This document shows positions 1 to 11,418 of a stretch of 64,000 bases of DNA, in pieces. The notes below the pieces were generated by a model, which was not told the DNA's origin, did no database searches, and worked only from the letters and a program-made list of their open reading frames with translations. Both the position numbers and the translations under genes were made by a program. Numbering within the stretch: position 1 is the first letter of the stretch; each line of letters opens with the position of its first letter. The DNA is from Hyaloscypha bicolor E (taxonomy: Eukaryota > Ascomycota > Leotiomycetes > Helotiales > Hyaloscyphaceae): positions 2,795,030 to 2,859,029 of the forward strand of contig NW_020194684.1 in the NCBI RefSeq assembly GCF_002865645.1. The letters are read 5' to 3'.

Positions 1-1412
1 ACTTAGATGGGTTGTCTTGGCAGTGTTTCCGAGGTTCTCTGTCTCCCAACCTGACAACTTTCCCTTCCACCCTCCTATGCTCAATTTAGTTTCAGGATCT
101 CGTAGGTGGACTAATATTTGCTTTGAAAAGAATCTGTCTATAACATGGAGTAGCCTGCCACTGCGGAGCCGGAAGATAGCTTTCTTTAGAGTTAGCATAT
201 GTTTTCACAAGGTGGCAACAGAACCGCCGCTTTCCCTTGGATCTATTGAAGATATCAGAGGGCAATAAAAGGCACTAAATCTTTGATCGAATTTCACTGC
301 ATGCTTCAAACTCTGGGATTGAGATAATCATTGTGACCAGTATGGCAGTTTCAAGTTCACCCTAAGCGCATAGAGGTGTATAGAAGATGTGTTGTATGAT
401 TCTGGATAAATCATGTGCAGCCTGCATGGTCCAAACGCATAATACCGCTCTTGATCTCCTAAGCGTTCCATGTGAAATCACCATTGTCGTTCTCCACTTT
501 GCACGCGCATCACACCTTGAGAAGTAAAAATCTTCTGTGTGGCTGGGAAGGTAAGAAACTTGGTCAACTCTCAATATATACGTCTCTTCATCTTCGATTA
601 GTTTTCTGTCACAGAGCAGTTGACTTCTGTCGACGGATGATATCCCTAGCTTCCCAAGGTATGTTTTCTGAGCATTTTATATGCACCGCAAGTGAAAACG
701 GAGGTGCCAGGAACTTGGAAAAAAAATACACCAACTCACAAAGTCTTGCAGTATAGAAATGGGGCTCTCCTATTTGACGAATCCAAGAGACAGTAGGGGT
801 ATGGCAAGCGAGGAACACTTTGATGGAATATACCAGTGCCGAGGAGCTTCTCAGGCGCGAGACTATAATATGCTGATGTGAAGTACAGAGAATTTGAAGT
901 TTGATCTCAAGTGACTACCAGGCCATCCACTGCCACAGCCTCACCTACTGAAACCTAGCCTGTAAGGCCCCTTGACGCGAAAAGCGCAAATCGATTGCTA
1001 TGATGCAGAAACTAATCAGCTTGAACAATGGCTAACCTAGGGGGAGCCAATTATTTGGTTCACCTTTTTTTTTATAGCAATATTTGTCAGGAAGTCTGGA
1101 GAGCAAAGCCAGCACTAACAAGTGACCTACTATGTTGAATTCACCTTCAAGTGAATCCTTTAAAAGGCAAAGACCTACGTCATAGGTCTGTAATTGAATG
1201 AACGAACAGTATCCGACCATTTTCTCAGTCAATAAGCGGCACAAAATTTCTTCCCGCGGACACATATCATCATTTCGTCAACTTCAACTGGTTGCCATCA
1301 AAAGCCTCAACTTCCCTTGAAACATCCACTCTTGGAGACTCTCTTTCACCTCCTGACTATCAACACAAACTTTCTACAGATCCGCGAACCACTAGTCCAA
1401 ACATCCTTCAAC
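1..1412. other. Gene-free stretch upstream of the GPI-type secreted protein
   Basis: No open frame here reads like a protein: all are short, mutually overlapping and low in conserved-looking motifs. The last 150 bases (about 1,270-1,412) are pyrimidine-rich with CAA runs, typical of a fungal promoter/5' leader, and would serve the gene that starts at 1,413. A run of T at 1,068-1,075 is the only simple-sequence feature I noticed. Confidence 0.5.
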
Positions 1413-2024
1413 ATGGAGTTTCGAATCTTCACTCTCTTGTCCTTATCCATCATTTTTGTCTTCCACTCGCTCGCGACCGCTCTCCCGGCAGCACACCATG
1501 TCGAAGCCAAGGACCTCAGTGACGAAAATTCAGTCTCGGTCTTCGCTATAGGCGCTTCAACTTTCTCAACGCCACCTACCTTTGAATCACTCTGTCCCAT
1601 TGAGGAGTCTTGCACCATGGCAACGATCAGCGGAGTGAATAGCTGGTCCAACGTCGGTACCACGACTAATCTCTTGACCGTTGTGACTCCCGAAGCCTGG
1701 AACCTTTCAACTTTCTCCGAAATCTCACCTATTTGGAGTTCCGGATCTCCTCTCACCCTTAGTAGCCTTGCTGCCGGTTCAGGATTCACTGCTAGGATCA
1801 CTCCATCGAGCACACCGACTAGCACGATAGCCACACCTGCTACCCCTGCGTTTACAGGCGTAAACTTGACTTCAACCACCAGCACGGTTTTTGTCTACCC
1901 CAGTAAAACGACTGCTGGTGCAGTCGCATACTCAACCAGCATTTCGAGAGCTGTGGCTACGACATTGGTTGCTGGGTTGGGCAGTTTGCTCGGAGTTGCG
2001 TTAGGGGCTGTTGCTCTTCTATGA
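1413..2024 (+). CDS. Secreted Ser/Thr-rich protein, probably GPI-anchored
   Basis: A 203-residue protein is predicted if translation starts at the ATG at 1,413. An in-frame ATG at 1,317 exists, but the 1,413 start puts a clear signal peptide at the very N-terminus (MEFRIFTLLSLSIIFVFHS, then an ALPAA-type cleavage area). The middle is rich in Ser, Thr and Pro (runs such as TPSSTPTSTIATPATP) and would be O-glycosylated. The last about 25 residues are hydrophobic and small (LVAGLGSLLGVALGAVALL) after a Ser-rich omega-site region, the pattern of a GPI-anchoring signal. Three or four Cys lie near residues 60-70 only. No enzyme domain is visible, so I infer a cell-wall or plasma-membrane surface protein. 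No intron is needed. I do not recognise a named family. The codons look unmutated, unlike the relics downstream. Confidence 0.7.
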   Translation: MEFRIFTLLSLSIIFVFHSLATALPAAHHVEAKDLSDENSVSVFAIGASTFSTPPTFESLCPIEESCTMATISGVNSWSNVGTTTNLLTVVTPEAWNLSTFSEISPIWSSGSPLTLSSLAAGSGFTARITPSSTPTSTIATPATPAFTGVNLTSTTSTVFVYPSKTTAGAVAYSTSISRAVATTLVAGLGSLLGVALGAVALL

Positions 2025-2570
2025 TATTGTACGTGAATCAACATTCTACTCTGGGCTTCGTGAGTCAATGCTAACTTGCCTGACTACCAGCAAAAGTTGT
2101 CAGTCCTCACGCGGTGGGTTTTGCTGAGCTGGAGAAATGGATTGAGATTCTGATATTTGGAAAGCCATAAACGTTATGGGGTGATAATAGGCGCGCTTTG
2201 ATTCGGATTAGCAGAAGTTATTTGGAAGCACACGGCATGGGTTCTGGACCACGGAGGAGTGTGTAGGTAGCAAGAAATCAAAAGCAAAACCAGACTCCAA
2301 GCCGGAATCAAAGTCAGACCACGACAGTATGGTTATGCCTATCGTAGTTCAAATCATTGAGGCTCCATTCCCCTTCTATATAATTTCAGCAGATTTGCGT
2401 CCATGAGACCGACTACAAACGTTCCAACACAACAGTAGTGGTTTTCTTTCAGGCACTTTACTGAGGCACCCGACTTAATTGGTCTAGCCGGCTCCGAGTG
2501 GATTCAGAATTTCGGGATTTATACTGTAAGTAGCCAGCTTAACCAGTCTAGCTGGCTTCCTTTAGGGAAT
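2025..2570. other. Intergenic, 3' side of the GPI-type gene
   Basis: No coding signal was seen. Two similar short segments occur: around 2,479-2,515 (TTGGTCTAGCCGGCTCC, then a GGGATTTA) and 2,535-2,575 (CCAGTCTAGCTGGCTTCC, then GGGAATTTA). They look like a diverged local duplication of about 60 bp. The Rossmann-fold N-terminus expected for the SDR relic that follows is not recognisable here. Confidence 0.4.
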
Positions 2571-3423
2571 TTACAAGACTACAGTATTCCATAATGCGCA
2601 TCTAATCGCTTCCACCATCTCTGTCTGGTCCGTCGACCTGGTATTATACGACTCGATTCGTATCTTCCCAGACCACTGCGTGACCTTGTCGCGGATCGGC
2701 ATCGCGGTCTTGAACGCTGGGATCATGAACATGTCATATTCTATTTCGCCCGCCACCGAGCATGAGATCGCGTTGCTGGCAAACTATCTCTCGACGAATT
2801 TGCTGCGATCCTGCTCCTCCTTATCCTTAGAGCTAAGAGGGCTGCCAGCGCCGCAGGGCCCCCGTTGCTCGCCGTCGTGATGTCGGATGCTGCCTATGGT
2901 GCAGATATCGAGACGGCCGGTCGGTCTTGCAGAGCTGGATAAGGCCTACGCCAGGCCATTAGCCAGTTGACCTTGTATAGCAAGTCGAAGTTGCTGCTCG
3001 TCGAGCTCGTCAGCTCTGATGAGGTCCTCGTCAACATGGCGAATCCAAGCATGACCCGGGGCACTGCGTTCTTCTGCAATGCCCCCGCAGTTGTACCACA
3101 ACCAACCGCTGTTGTTCGGTTTCTCCTCGTGAGGACGGTGGCTGTTGGTGCTAGCACCTATATCGATGCGGCCATGGCTCAAGGCAAAAAGCGCCACGGT
3201 GCCCTTACGAGTGACTGGGCGATTAAATCGTGCGTTATCTCCACTCTCCTTATTATGTCAACTCCGGAAAGAGAAGCCTACATACATGAGTAGGTATCCG
3301 AGTTTCTATTATACTTCAGAGGGCAAGGAAGTCAGAGAAAGGCTATGGGAAGAAACAATAAAGGAATTGAATTGCGCTGGCGCTTTAGGAATTGTAGAGA
3401 ACTTAAAAGGTTCCGCTAAGTGA
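2571..3423 (+). pseudogene. Decayed short-chain dehydrogenase/reductase (SDR)
   Basis: Pieces of one classical SDR can be read in order through changing frames. About 2,590-2,800 reads TISVWSVDL...DSIRIF and then the conserved LNAGIMNMSY block (NAG motif). A frameshift near 2,800 moves to a frame with LRAKRAASAAGPPLLAVVMSD (catalytic-Ser region) that ends in a stop at about 2,939. From 2,967 another frame carries the catalytic Y-x-x-x-K as YSKSK, followed by NMANPSMTRGTAFF and GASTYIDAAMAQGKK. After a probable intron (about 3,232-3,295) the C-terminal exon reads GKEVRERLWEETIKEL and ends at the stop at 3,421-3,423. The Gly-rich cofactor-binding N-terminus is missing. The surviving NAG and YxxxK motifs make the family secure; frameshifts, a stop and the lost N-terminus make it a pseudogene. 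SDRs of this subtype are common beside fungal secondary-metabolite genes, but no such cluster is visible here. Confidence 0.75.
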
Positions 3424-6138
3424 GGTATATTGCTGCACACCTAGTTCTTGATAATACTTCCGTTGTGGGGTGGCGGGAGCATCTAGAAGATCAATGAGAA
3501 TATGTCCGTCCAGATTTCATCCCGCTCGAATCTCTGGCAGATCTTCGTCCTCAATGTAACTAAGGTCATCTTCTGTCAAGAACTCTCATTTGATGTCATG
3601 AATAAGACCTACGGTTGAAGGAATATGGTCTTCAAGTATTACAGCGGACACGCGCTGAGAGAATGAGAGTGCAGTAAAATCTACCCCGCACACACCCCGC
3701 TATTCCGCAACCCCTTTATTAAGCGAGTACTCGCTAAACAGGTTCCTGGGTATGTTCAACTCATTGTTGCTTCATGCGATTGAAATTCTCACCGGTTCGA
3801 TATGTGTGAAGTGTTGAAAGCCAAGAGAAGCAGATTGTATGGTAAATTAATTAGACCGTGGATTCATTATTTGAAACGAACCTTGAAACGATGCGATAAC
3901 AAGATAAAGATGATAACAAGCTGTTTCTTGACAGAGACTCACAAGAAGAACTGGGCTGACCTTCCTTCAGCACTTAGGAGTCACAACACAACACGAACCA
4001 CAAATAATTATGCTCGAGGAAAGTAAACCCCGAAATCCAACCTCGACGGCGGCTCTCTACTCGTGGGTGGTATCGTCTGTGCACTCTAGATGGATTCTAG
4101 CATAGTCTTTGCTATAATCTAAAGGACCGTTTCGAGGCTAAAAACCTCCCCCATGCTCTGAATTTCTGACTGCTCAGTTGTAATCACGACTTTATAAGCA
4201 GTGACACCTTGTAAGCAGGGGTTGAGTGAAGTATCTATTCCCAAGCTCTACCCCGAAGTCAGCCCAACGCATCGAAATTAGTAGAAAACTTTCCTCATTG
4301 CGCTCTCAAAAAGTACAGCCACAATCAAACAGGTCATCGAAATCCATGGGTGCTGTCAACTCCTCAACGCGGACACGTCTTAACTCTGCAGTCCACCAAA
4401 TGAACCCTCTTTTACGATTGCTGTTACTGCCTTTAAAAGTCGCTACTACTACCTCAACATGAAGCCTTCATACATCCACTACAGCAAGAATGGGCAGGAG
4501 ATTCTCTTCAACCCCGAAACTGAAAAGCTCTACTTCACCAATCCCACCGACTCAAATTTTCGCTTCACTTTGCATTACCCTTCTTATCAAACCTTAGAGA
4601 GCAAAATATGAATTGTCCGGACTTTCACAGTCAAATCTCGTCCGCCGTCAATTTTCAGCTCTCCCTTGTCAATCCAAGTTCAGATAGATACCTCCCTTAC
4701 ATTCTTACAGCGCTCTCTCAATTCTTTGTGAGAAATTGAGAATCAATCAAATTCACTTACGTGGTTTCACTACAGAACAGAGTAATGAGGTTCGAGCAAA
4801 GATTTCGGTTAGTTGCGTAAACATCTGCTCGGTGGGATGAAATTCCCCTGAACCACGATTAGTAAGCTAGAGTAGGAGGAAGAATTTAATAGTTGAATAT
4901 CTGCTGTTATGGGAGAAGTCACAGAGAATATGAAGCTAAAGCGGAGATAAGCTAATGCGAGCAAGCTTGTGTTTAAAAGCAAGTGAGGCTCGCTCCTCCA
5001 TAACGTGGCCTTCCCGGCTCGACCTCAGAAATGGGAATAGATAAATAGTCTCCTAGAAGACACCCAGGACTTTGCCAATAAGACATCACTGCTGAAAGAG
5101 GCTTTCGATTAGGAGACTTCTCCCTGGTAGGTACAATATTCGATTAAAGTGCTTTAGACTGCATTGGGCCAGCACCATGTAAAGGCAATGCGTAGTCCAA
5201 AGCTCTTAAACCTTTGCAGGTGATTCCCATGCGTGAAATTCTATAATAACCGAATTGATGACAACAAGTGATTTCTTGATAGCAAAAAGACAAGAGAAGC
5301 TAAGCCCAGGCCTCGGTCAGTACTTTCAGAGTGAAAATGAAGTAGAATGAATCAAACTCGTGGCAATAAAAAGATATAAGAAATGCAATCTCGCATTTTC
5401 TACACGGATAGAAACGCAATCAGTTCAAACCCAAGTGGACTGGGAAGACTGGTGACTCACCTACTCTTGAGCACTTCGAAAATGCGGGGAATGATCATTA
5501 AATACATCCAAGTTCGGAAGTCGCTTGGGACTTCAAACGCTTCTGTTGGAGGTGCCAGCTTTGTAGTCTGCCATCCTTCTCCCTTTAGGGCCTTTATATG
5601 AAGGCATGCTTAGAAGCGATCAGAAATCCGGGCAGATATACGTGAGAACATCGAGAAGCTGGGAAGTGTGTTGTCAAATTCTTCTTGCTGCCATTCATCC
5701 CCTCCACCTCCCTCAACATCACCCACTAGCCACCACTTCCCAGGGCCAACCTACACTCTATCACGTCTCCTCTTCTGCTTCGTATATCTTTTTCTAATTC
5801 AGAGGATGTTGGCTGAGGCCCTGACAAGGGTGAGTGGATATCAGGAATCTGTGGGACTCTCCGGATGGTTGAGTGAAAGTAGACTCATTCCTCTCAGTCA
5901 CCAAACTCTCAACAACAGGCAAGAAATGGAAATTTAAAAGCATCTATCATTCCAAAATATACAAGAGATAGCCAGATGGCAATTATCCAACAAATCCCGG
6001 CGCGGAATATAAGGTCAAAGCCGTCTATTATACACCGCAACTTTTCCAAAATCGTCTCCTCCGCCTTCACCTCTTACCTCCTCTACCTTTCCCCTCGAAA
6101 GATCTGCATCTCGCAATCCTCAGGCTTGGTGGGTGAGT
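3424..6138. other. Long intergenic stretch with no convincing gene
   Basis: About 2.7 kb. Base composition is ordinary and slightly AT-rich. Open frames are short and do not look conserved; one 50-codon frame at 4,459 is listed separately. The last 500 bases (about 5,680-6,138) are TC-rich on the plus strand and lie downstream of the TRK gene on the opposite strand. Confidence 0.5.
4459..4611 (+). CDS. Possible small hypothetical protein (50 aa)
   Basis: ATG at 4,459 follows a CAAC context and opens a 50-residue frame. It begins MKPSYIHYSKNGQEILF and continues with a composition typical of a soluble protein (PETEKLYFTNPTDSNFRF). The same frame is preceded by stops and followed by a stop at 4,609-4,611. 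It could be a real small gene, the last exon of a decayed gene, or chance. I do not recognise it, and there is no neighbouring evidence for function. The protein-like composition is the only reason it is listed. Confidence 0.2.
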   Translation: MKPSYIHYSKNGQEILFNPETEKLYFTNPTDSNFRFTLHYPSYQTLESKI

Positions 6139-8756
6139 CTAAGCAGACACACTCGGCCTCCTCATACTCCTACTCCGTCTAAGCTGCTGATCCTCCTGCT
6201 CAAGTCAGCTTTCCTTTCCAGACCCTCAACCGTCAAAGATCTCATGTAATGTGGGAAAGTAAAAGATGACAACTCACCTCCTCCTTAACACCCATCGGCT
6301 CCCTATCATCCGGCAACCTCACCGCCCTATCCAACGCCACCGGCAGCCCGCGATGTCTCCCCCTAAGCATAACCGCGCACAGAATCACCTTGCTCGCCTT
6401 ATGCCACCCCCCACAGAAACTATACGCCTGACTCGGCAACCCCGTCGAAATCCCCACGCAGCCGTATCCAGACACGACTTCGAAAGCGATGTTGAACACG
6501 CTATACGTGACGGGGTCGCGGTCGAAATTCGACACCTCGATGCAGGAGATGAAGAGGATGGCGAGGACGAGCCACCAGAGATCGTGCGCGAGCTGGCCGC
6601 GCACTTGTTGGCGGACGAACTGCGTGCCGGTGCTGGAAGAGGGAGGGGAAGGGGAGGAGAAGGGCCCGCCGAGGGCTTGTGTGCCGAGGGTGAGAGTGCG
6701 TTTGAATGTGCCCATTAGCGTGCCCAGCTTCGGCGGCTGCTTCTCTGCAGAATTATCCGGCTCATCTGCGTATATCCCCAGACTCCGTTCTTCGTAGACA
6801 TTTGAATGCCGCATGGTGATCACGACGGGGTAGACGGAGATGTACATCATGATGACGTATAAAACTTGTAATCCGATTCGGAGGGTGGAGATGTTGACCA
6901 CATAGAAACCACCGGATCGGACGGCTAGGGCTTGGAATAGTCCGTCCAGGACGCGGTAGTGGCTGGGGATGGAGTCCGTGGCTGGGTTGCCGATGTTGAG
7001 GAGCTCGAAGGCGGCCCAGTCGATGCCGTTTAAGATGACAACCATGAAAAGGAGCCACCAGGTTGGTTGGGAGGGGAAGAGGTTGGTGTAGACGCGGCGC
7101 GGATAGCGGAGCACGAAGCGGAGAGTGGCTTTGTACTCTGGGTGGACATCGGGGGAGGGGTAGATGGCGCAGAGGAGTTTGAGCATGCTCCACAGAATGA
7201 GTCTCAGGAAAAGGGGATATCTATATTTCTCAGCTTCTCAACATCATCTAAAGCAATGGGCTTACGCAGTGTTTCCAGCCAAGATCAAGAGACCCATCGT
7301 GATGAGTGTGTAGACTGAAGTCTGGAACGGGATCTAGTTTTGTTAGTTGAACTGAAAGGGATGAGGATTGGGGAAGGGGATGGAGGACTACCATATTCGC
7401 GTCCAACAAGCTCATCCCCGAGTTATTGAATGCAGAAATAGCATTGAACGCACCAAGCCACCTGTCCTCTCATTAGCACTTTTCCCACCCTTTTCCTCAA
7501 ACATCAGAACTCACCAAGGATTAATCCCATTCCCCTCCGCAATAGCACGCTTATTATACGCCGTATACGCGCCTAACCCCAGACTACCCAATAACTGCCA
7601 CAACACAAAATAAATCGGCACCACCCACCCCAGCAGCGTGATAGCCCTATACTCCACCCCGCCCAAATGTTCTCTCTCCGCTCTGCTCAGGCCAAAGAAC
7701 TGTGCGTTCCTGCCTGTTGTATGCCGGGTGAGATAATGCGGATATATTTGATTGCTCAACCCCTCTCTAACCACTTCTTCCTGTTTTCCCATTTTCTTCT
7801 CACCGCGTTGGACGAGCCCACTAGCGTTGCGGAGCCGGTAGGCGGTGGAATTGGGGTGTGCGCCTACGCCAACAAACGACAGGACGCGGCGGTGGGAGAG
7901 AGGCTCAAGGGGAGGCTCGGGCACATATCGCATGATGGAGATGCGATCACTGGTGCCACTGCCTCTTCTCGGACGGACACCCTCATCTACCACCGGCGCC
8001 GCTCCCCCTCCCACACCAGCAACAAGAGTACTCCCACTCCCCTGGCTCCCTCCCACCTCCACGCCTGTGGTCTGCCCAGGCACATCCTCGAGGACATGCC
8101 CAGCAGACCCGTTTTCCGGCCCAGGAGTCGGATCACGCGGTCCTGAATGCCTGCTCTCGAACCCGCTCCGATCAAACGGCTCCCCAACCTTGCGCTGCTC
8201 CTGCAACCTCTCATTGACAGGGACTTCTCCCGTCGATGCACGACGAATACTAGACAGGCTCCGTCTCCGCTGTCTATTCTCTCTCTGCCGTCTCACCACG
8301 CCCTTAAACCTTGACTCAAAGACCCTCTTCCTCGTAAGAACCGTGCCGATAGAGACAAAAATGCTGCTTCCCTAAAGTATCTCACACCGTCAGCAACCTC
8401 GTCTGAATCTCGCCACTAGTGCAGATCACGGGATCACTTACAATCATGATCAACAGCCACAGCAAGAACTGCTGCCCAGTAGTCATCTGGCTCAGATTAA
8501 CCGTATTCAGACCGGCCTCGGTCATCGCAGACACAACTAAAAACAGCGAGTCCGTGTATCCGATGGCATACTCGGGCGTCGACATGCCGTAGAAGATGAG
8601 CGAGGTGACGAGACACACGGAGATGAAGTAGGCGTAGTGAACCGTGATGAAGTTCAACGGAGGCAAATAAGCCGTGACCTTCCGAAGGGTTGAGCTATCT
8701 TCAATCCTGCGCTTCAAGGAGCGGAGCGTTGAGCGCAGGGGAAGGGAGGGCGCCAT
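6139..8756 (-). CDS. trk1: TRK-family high-affinity potassium transporter, six exons
   Basis: Exons (minus strand): 8,756-8,442; 8,371-7,515; 7,461-7,392; 7,333-7,266; 7,220-6,278; 6,195-6,139. Every intron is GT-AG, the phases agree, and the joined frame is 769 residues, in the family's range. The four TRK/HKT selectivity-filter segments can be seen in order: TEAGLNT (residues 79-85), FNNSGMS (about 402-408), VRSGGF and SGYGCVG, each between hydrophobic helices. A long charged cytoplasmic loop (about 115-330) separates the first membrane pair from the rest, as in fungal Trk1. The conserved RGRHRGLPVALDRAV segment lies near the C-terminus. The last 57-nt exon (EDQQLRRSRSMRRPSVSA) is supported by a strong GAG|GTGAGT donor and a CTGAC...GCAG acceptor. 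The family imports K+ at the plasma membrane. A 14-bp palindrome lies about 200 bp upstream of the ATG. The exon map is inferred; the family is certain. Confidence 0.93.
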
Positions 8757-9942
8757 TTTTGATGATCGATGGTCAGCGACGAATGGGGTTGGTTCCTCGG
8801 TGAGGGATACTTTTGGCTGGGTTCTTTCGTTGTTGTAAATAGATGCTTTTTAAGGTGAGTTGCTTTATCCAAAAGATGTGCTGTTTATCTTTGAGATGTT
8901 GAAGTGAAGCGGTCAACACTCAAAATTCGAGATGCGGTCTAGTCTTGGCTCTTTCACCCGACGCGTCGGGCTAGAGCGCGCTATGTATTGCGGTTCGGAC
9001 CGAGAATCATCCTTTCGGATTACGCTACTCGTGCGGCATTTGATTGAAGTCGAGTTGAGGGCTCTGTAAGGACAGGAACCCGCTAGGGAAGAGATCCAGC
9101 CTTGCGAATGTGGGGTGGTTGAAGATTCGAGGATTGTGTGTTGTCAGGAGGTGAAGTGCATCAGCCATTTTTCTTGGCATTCGAGTTCAGCCTCTTTCAT
9201 GAAATTGGCCGAGGGTAAAGGGACGAGAAACTAGTACCGCGACTGAGAGCAAGGGTCTTGGGTGGTTATCGTCCAAATTCACTAGAGGGAGCGTTGCGTC
9301 ACTGTATTTGAAGGTAGATCGAAACATTGAAATAGCCAACGTGCTCTTATTCATCTCTATATCTACTCCCCATTCCCCTTCATCCTCCTCTCATATCTCC
9401 ATGCCTTCCACCCAGCCCTAAACTCATGCTTCCACTTCCGCCACACCACAAAGACAAAAAAGATATAGGTCATATGAACCCATCCAGAACGCCGCTGTAT
9501 CCGGCCTCGGAACCATCCTCGGCACAGCAAAATGTCCTATTGATCTCACATATATTGCTTCACCCCATCTTCTTTCTCTTGACGGATAAAATAAAATTAC
9601 GATAAAGCCCTTAGAACGCCATGACAAAGTAAATACCCCCAATGAATGCAGCCGCCTCTAGCCTCTAGCGTACAGGCCTGTGAAAACAGGCAGAAGATGA
9701 TTTTTGGTGATATTGATTGAACGACGGGATTAAGAAACAATCATTTTGTCCTTGGTATGCGTTCGTATATGCGTGCGTATGTATGTGTATCGTGTATCAG
9801 TCGTGAAGCGTTGATACTTGGGCGTGTCGACTCGGCGCTTCAGGTCTTTGCGATGATGGCTGGCTCGAGGACTTGGCCCGACGTGACCTCGACTTTGTCG
9901 GGTCGGTGTGTGATGGAAGGGATGGACGATCGTGATTCGTTT
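8757..9942. other. TRK promoter region and PNG1 3' flank
   Basis: No coding signal. The part next to 8,757 is the upstream region of the minus-strand TRK gene and contains a perfect palindrome (8,957-8,970). Around 9,730-9,800 are runs of alternating purine/pyrimidine (TATGCGTGCGTATGTATGTG) just past the PNG1 stop, presumably its 3' UTR. Confidence 0.5.
8957..8970. promoter_or_regulatory. 14-bp perfect palindrome upstream of TRK
   Basis: CCCGACGCGTCGGG is its own reverse complement. It lies about 200 bp upstream of the TRK start codon in otherwise ordinary DNA. Zinc-cluster (Zn2Cys6) factors often bind inverted CGG/CCG half-sites, so it could be an operator; chance in GC-rich promoter DNA is the alternative. 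Confidence 0.3.
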
Positions 9943-11418
9943 TCAAATTCCACGTTGGTGAGGATCCCGCGGTGGGAGGCGTGGACCATTCTCATTTCTG
10001 GCATTGATCCATTCCTGAGCACCGCTCTGTCGACCAGCAGGCTGCTCAGCAGGCAGCTTCTGATCGGATCCGCTTCCTCCGGATGGGGGAGGGTTTCCCC
10101 CACCTGGGTAATTCATGGTTGCTGGATCGACTGGTCGGAGGTTGTGGACGACGGATTGAGTAATTGATGCCACGACGTATCCTCGGAGTTCCTTGTCTTC
10201 CCTGCTATCCTCCTTCTCAAGACGGAATCGTTCGTCCTTTGCCATGTTCGATCTTCGTAGCATGCGGATCTCATTTTGGATGTAGAGCATGACTTCCTCG
10301 GGACATCGGTTCCGTTCAAGTGCCTGCTCAGTCTTTCGCACATAGCGGCGAGTGACATCTGTTGCGCCGTCAATTGAGAAGGCGATGCAGTAAGACATCT
10401 TCTTGCCCCATCCCTCAGCATATAGTCGTGGGTTGTCCCAAGCCTCTTCACAAACGTCGACATGGATCCATCGTTTTTGCATCTCAGAATAAACCTCCGT
10501 CCAGATGTGGTCCTCGGCATTCCAGACCCATCTAACGCGACCTCCGACTGCTCGACATAACATGCTGAAAACGTTGGCCCATTCTCCACATCGTCCTTTC
10601 CTGGTTTGGAGTAACCGCCACACATCACCGTAGCGTGGAAACCTTTCATAAGCTCCACAATCACCAGCGGAGCATCGGTATAATTCGACTCGGAGCGCTC
10701 CGTATGCTGACTCGTCGGGTGTGGGAGGTGTCATCCCTTGGGCAATTGTTGGTGAAAGACAGACCGAACATGGGGGATTGTTGACCCATGAGAAGAACGA
10801 TCGCTTGAACCATCTAGGTCAAAGTCAGCAACTGATCGTCAATTGAGCATAGGATCAGGCAACATACCTTAATAATGCACGGATGACACAGTCTTGATAA
10901 CCCCACTCAGGCTTCCGTCCATCTCCCATGCTCTCAGCCTGCGCTTGCAGCACCTGGCTTTCCTCTTCTGCCTCACCATATATTCTATCCAGCGGGATAA
11001 CCTGCAACGCTTCGTCTAACAACCCAGGGTTTTCGTACTTCATAGGTGTCAATGATAATGAGATTAATAGGTTTCTGAACTTCTGCGACTGCGCATCGGC
11101 AGGTGCTGACGGGATCTTGGGTAGATTTCGCAACGACGCGTAGGAAGGAGGAGTTGCGCTGAATTGAGAGGCACTCGATGTCGATGGTCGGTAGCCTGGT
11201 GACTGTGGAGGGTTGAGCGATTGAGAGGCTGCGGCTCGAAGGTTGCTCGACGAAGCGCTCTCTCGCGGTGATGGTGACGAGGTCCGTGATCGCGATCGGT
11301 CGAGTTCGTTCAGACGTTTCGTCCGCAATAAGCCCTCGAACTGTACCCGCAAGTCCTTTGCCCATTGCTCGTCGTACTCGCCGTTTTGCGATGAGCCGAA
11401 TCCTGATGAGTCGGCCAT
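9943..11418 (-). CDS. PNG1: Cytosolic peptide:N-glycanase (transglutaminase-like), two exons
   Basis: Exons 11,418-10,868 and 10,813-9,943, GT-AG intron of 54 nt, 473 residues. Png1 removes N-glycans from misfolded glycoproteins exported from the ER, working with Rad23 and the proteasome. The transglutaminase-fold triad is present: Cys259 in [10 protein letters not shown], His286 in EDHIWTEVY and Asp303 in HVDVCEE. The spacings of 27 and 17 residues are those of yeast Png1. Four structural Zn-binding Cys are seen as CSVC (199/202) and CSAGDC (231/236). The N-terminal about 110 residues are Ser/Pro-rich and likely disordered, as in filamentous fungi; the C-terminal tail is Pro/Gly-rich. The ATG at 11,418 opens [10 protein letters not shown], the first Met in frame. 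Filamentous-fungal Png1 often has altered active sites, but here the triad is intact, so an active enzyme is expected. Confidence 0.93.

Noticed and set aside
6266..8375. Plus-strand frames opposite the TRK gene
   Set aside because: They are antisense shadows of the GC-rich TRK exons; they carry no recognisable domain and the minus-strand protein is unambiguous.
2571..8756. A secondary-metabolite cluster around the SDR relic
   Set aside because: No PKS, NRPS, terpene synthase, P450 or pathway regulator is visible in the window; a lone SDR relic is not enough.
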